Below are positions 61,005-64,000 of a stretch of 64,000 nucleotides of DNA, piece after piece. Origin of the DNA: Chondrus crispus (lineage: Eukaryota > Rhodophyta > Florideophyceae > Gigartinales > Gigartinaceae); assembly GCF_000350225.1 (NCBI RefSeq), contig NW_005178839.1:185395-249394 (forward strand). Reading direction: 5' to 3'. Position numbers and translations under genes: made by a program. The notes under the pieces were generated by a model that did no database searches, had not been told where the DNA came from, and saw only the letters and a program-made list of their open reading frames with translations. The number at the start of each line of letters is the position of its first letter. Positions within the stretch are counted from its first letter, which is position 1.

Positions 61005-64000
61005 CCCTCAACCGCTCCTTCGCGGATTAACCCCAGCCTGCACGAACAGACTAAAACGGGAAGCGAAGGAGGTCGGCAGACCCTATCGGAGGGTCACAAC
61101 CGGGGACGCGTTCAAGTCAAGTCGTCTTGACTTCTCGGACGTCAAGGACGCGAGACATAAGAACAGGACAGTACGAACTGCCTGAAAAAATGTTGGGCCC
61201 TCGTAATGACCGACATTACGAGGACCGCGAAACCCGGTTCGGATCGGAAAAGTCGGACGACCCCCCCCGAACAGGATTGCCGGACGATCCGTTAAGTCCA
61301 GCAACCACGGCGAGGAGGGGCGCCCGACGAACAAGGAGATCAACAGTGGGATCACGAGAGCCCTCGGTGGGCAGAGTAAGCGACCAAGAATGCCCGTCGC
61401 TTCGGTCTCGGTATAACCGAGAAGGGGGAGGCTCACGTCGAGCTTTCCATCAGCACCCGCGTCGGAGAGCCCGGCAGAAGACCGGATCATGACCCTCTCG
61501 GTGTGGGTCGTGCGCGAGGAAGCGCGCAACACGCGTCGGCAGATGCACAGACGAGCGAGGGTGCATTCGCCACAGCAGTAGCGAGGATAGTTATGGAAGG
61601 AGGGGTAAGCGAAAGCAACTCAGCCTGAGGGGCACCAGTATATACGCACAGACGCGAGACACCCCAAAACCGCCGCCGACACATGCCCCATATTAGGGAA
61701 AATTACGGGGGATGAGAACGCGGCACGTGAGCGAGTGCGCGCCATGCTCTAACACCGGTTTCGTCATCACCAAATCACCCCGCCACCACCCCCTGAAAAT
61801 AACGAAAAAATTAACGGGGCAATTACACCCGCACGCGCATGGCGTATGGGGGTACTGTACGCCGGGCGACAAGCAAGAGCAAACCCGGACGGCGCTGCCC
61901 GAGGGTACAACGAATGAGCGCGTGAGTGTACGCACGTCCGCCCCCCCCCCCCGACCGGAAAGGGAGGCGGGCGGGTGACGGAATCGTATGCCCGCACCGA
62001 GCGGATTCCTCGAAATCCCGACCCACGGCACGCCGCCCAAGCGGCAGTCTCCCTCTATCCACCTACACACTCGGACCGGACGGCCACGGACGCAGGGAAG
62101 AAGAACGCGAGCCACCTGCGCGCTTACGCGCCCCCGCCGCCCAAGGTGAGGGGCTCAGAAGGACGCGATACCACGACAGCCTCCGCTACTGACCACTCCA
62201 TTATAATTTATGTGCGCCCTGCGAGCTACGTCGACTGCAGAACGCATGCCGCGCAACAGATGATCGCCCGAAAACGACTACGGGAAGCGCGGGCCGGCGC
62301 TGACTAAGGGCGACCCTCCCCCAGGAGAAGCCCAACGCGCCGAACGAATAACGCGCGGAAGGAAAGGGCTCGCTGAGGGAGACCGAGGTGGGGACGTAGA
62401 ACGCCGTGTTGGCGCCGACGCCGCCGCCACAGTTCAGGAGACAATGGACAATTTCGGTTCGGATGACGAGGTCCACGGAGGGGCATGCAGAGCGCGCCCC
62501 CGTCAAGCGCCGTCAAGTGGCCACGCAATCAGGAGGAGGTAGCTCAGGCTACCACGGTCCGCAGGCTGCAGACGCCAGCACCCCCTCCCCGACCGCGGCA
62601 TCATGGGGACGCCGTATGAATGCGAATCACACAACACGAACGCGTATTCGAGAACGCAACACGCGGTCGCTACGCACGCGAGCCAAACACGACGCCTACA
62701 CACCCCCTTTTCCCTTCCACGGCACTGAATCTGACATCTTGTTCTGTGCGCGCGGCAGGGACCAAGAGAAGATGGTTCGCTACCGCCGACCATGGCCGCC
62801 GCGAGAAATCCTGCGCACCGCGCGCCCGCGTACGCGACGACCAAGAGGGGCGGGAGCAACGTCTGAGCAAGCCCCCCCGGGAGACAAGTCGAAGATTGAT
62901 GAAACACACAACCCACGCCCAGGCTCACACGAGGCTAGGGGAATATGCATGGCCCTCTGCCAAGCAAAGAAGGCGACAGAGTGCCGTCTCCAACGCCTCC
63001 CTAGGGAAAAGCCCAACGAACTCGCCGGAGATGATTTGATGCGATGGCTCGATCAGGGTCGGACAAGACGGCTGCTTTCTTATTTTCGTTGCCTCATAGC
63101 CGCGACGCACCCCCTCTTGTGATGTCTACCGCGTCACTAAAGAAGGGACCACGCGCGCTTTTCGGGGCGTCAACACCAGAGCTTGTGCTCCGAACTCAAA
63201 CGTTTCGTAAGTGGCCTTCGAAGTACATTATCAGTGCAACATCGGGACGTTTGCTCAACTCCTGGCCTAGAGGAGAGCAAAAGGTGAGCTTACGCTGTCT
63301 ACCGCAGAACCCACAGTGTCCTACGAAGCGTATGGGCTGATTGAGGGATTCTAGCAGGGCAGACAACCACTGGGCTTTGGAAACTAGGCAAAGGTTTGAC
63401 GGAAATTATTGAGGAGGGACAAATGATCCGGCTATCCGCCAACATGCCACATGCGCTTGCTGGAAGCTCGCGAATTAGATTCGGCGAGAGGGTAGCAATG
63501 GTGAGTTTTGATGCTGATACGGGAGTGTCCCCGACCCTAGCAGTCGCATGTTTGGCACGTGAGCGGAGGATGCGAAGGACAGTGTGCGACACGCCTGGTC
63601 CAACGAAATTCGAATGAGGAACGGAGGTTGGTACTCAGTATGACGAACCTCCCTCGCAGTGCTGAGTCCCCCACAGAGCGCCCTGTAAGGACGCACGGAG
63701 AAGGGAGCACCGGGGAACTACTGCCGGCTCGAACGGCGACTTTCGAGTCGCCCCGCTCGGGCACGGGAGAGAACGTCGGGAGTAACTATGATAGTAAGGA
63801 AGGAACGCGGGCAGAGACCCACGACCCGAACAGCCGCCCCAGGGACGACTCCCCGGCGCAGGTCGCCCTCTGCACGCGAAGAATAGAACCGGGTCGGCGG
63901 CCCCACAGCGAAGGGAGATCATTCGATGCCTCCCCGCGGTCGGGAAACGCGGAGGGGCGAGGACAATCGCCCTAGCGGGAGTTATCGAAACTCAGAAAGC
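61005..64000 (+). other. 3' region of element B and unassigned DNA to window end
   Basis: Homologous in patches to element A 31200-32190 (for example GACGT or CGCCAAGGACGCGA, ACGAACTGCCTGAA, GTTAAGTCCAGCAACC). It carries hairpins at 61114-61133 and 61199-61223 and one minisatellite-like unit near 62129-62155. Frames at 62406-63122, 63044-63340 and 63559-63975 have no recognisable domain. It is unclear where the element ends. Confidence 0.5.

Larger units (their letters stand above)
52953..64000 (+). mobile_element. Element B: Ty3/gypsy chromovirus, runs off the window
   Basis: Full-length relative of element A: LTR, primer-binding site, gag, pro-pol with chromodomain, polypurine tract and a 3' region that continues to the window end. 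Inserted into the same copia element as C. The 3' LTR is not in the window. Preceding 5 bp are CTTTT. Confidence 0.88.

Noticed and set aside
1..64000. tRNA or rRNA genes
   Set aside because: I looked for T-loop (GGTTCRAAT-type) words with matching stems and conserved rRNA words and saw none I could support. A covariance-model scan would be decisive.

Overview
The window looks like nuclear DNA of a photosynthetic eukaryote, most likely a red alga. Two tandem genes encode plastid terminal oxidase-type di-iron oxidases whose N-termini begin MAF, as many red-algal plastid-targeted proteins do. Genes have few or short spliceosomal introns. Most of the rest is nested transposable elements, as in transposon-rich florideophyte red algae such as Chondrus. 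The organism call is inference; the gene and element calls rest on motifs read directly from the sequence. A 444-base assembly gap follows a run of 25 G.

Layout. 1-6.2 kb: C-rich repeats, paired palindromes and a TATA box, then the two four-exon oxidase genes. 6.2-8.8 kb (minus strand): an intronless Gln/Pro/His-rich protein with four C2H2 fingers. 8.8-13.1 kb: gap and non-coding DNA rich in inverted repeats. 13.1-17.4 kb: two pogo/Tigger-like DNA transposons placed end to end, both with disrupted transposases. 17.5-19 kb: an unrecognised broken gene. 19.3-24 kb: a tandem array with a 1,541-bp unit. Each unit carries a minus-strand chimera that I read as the N- and C-terminal ends of the ribosome-export GTPase LSG1 with the GTPase domain missing, plus three sub-repeats of a hydrophobic protein. 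A solo LTR sits in the array with a clean 5-bp target duplication. 24.3-24.9 kb: an inverted LTR of the same family. 27.5-33.1 kb: element A, a deleted Ty3/gypsy element ending in a 57-bp minisatellite. 33.2-36.4 kb: a broken PIF/Harbinger-like transposase and a divergent unrecognised gene.

36.9-64 kb is a nested stack. A minus-strand Ty1/copia element is interrupted by element C (37897-52852, a complete 14,956-bp Ty3/gypsy chromovirus with 1,050-bp LTRs) and again by element B (52953 to beyond the window end, a second chromovirus of the same family as element A). Element C carries a 577-codon open frame antisense to its genome, starting 42 bp from the 3' LTR. Elements B and C are decayed by in-frame stops.

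The most unusual signal is in the A/B family. Its LTRs, gag coding sequence, 3' region and minisatellite are crowded with short hairpins, often with CCGA-type loops. At matching positions the two arms change together between copies, including inside codons. Elements A, B and C also share one primer-binding site, although their LTRs are unrelated.
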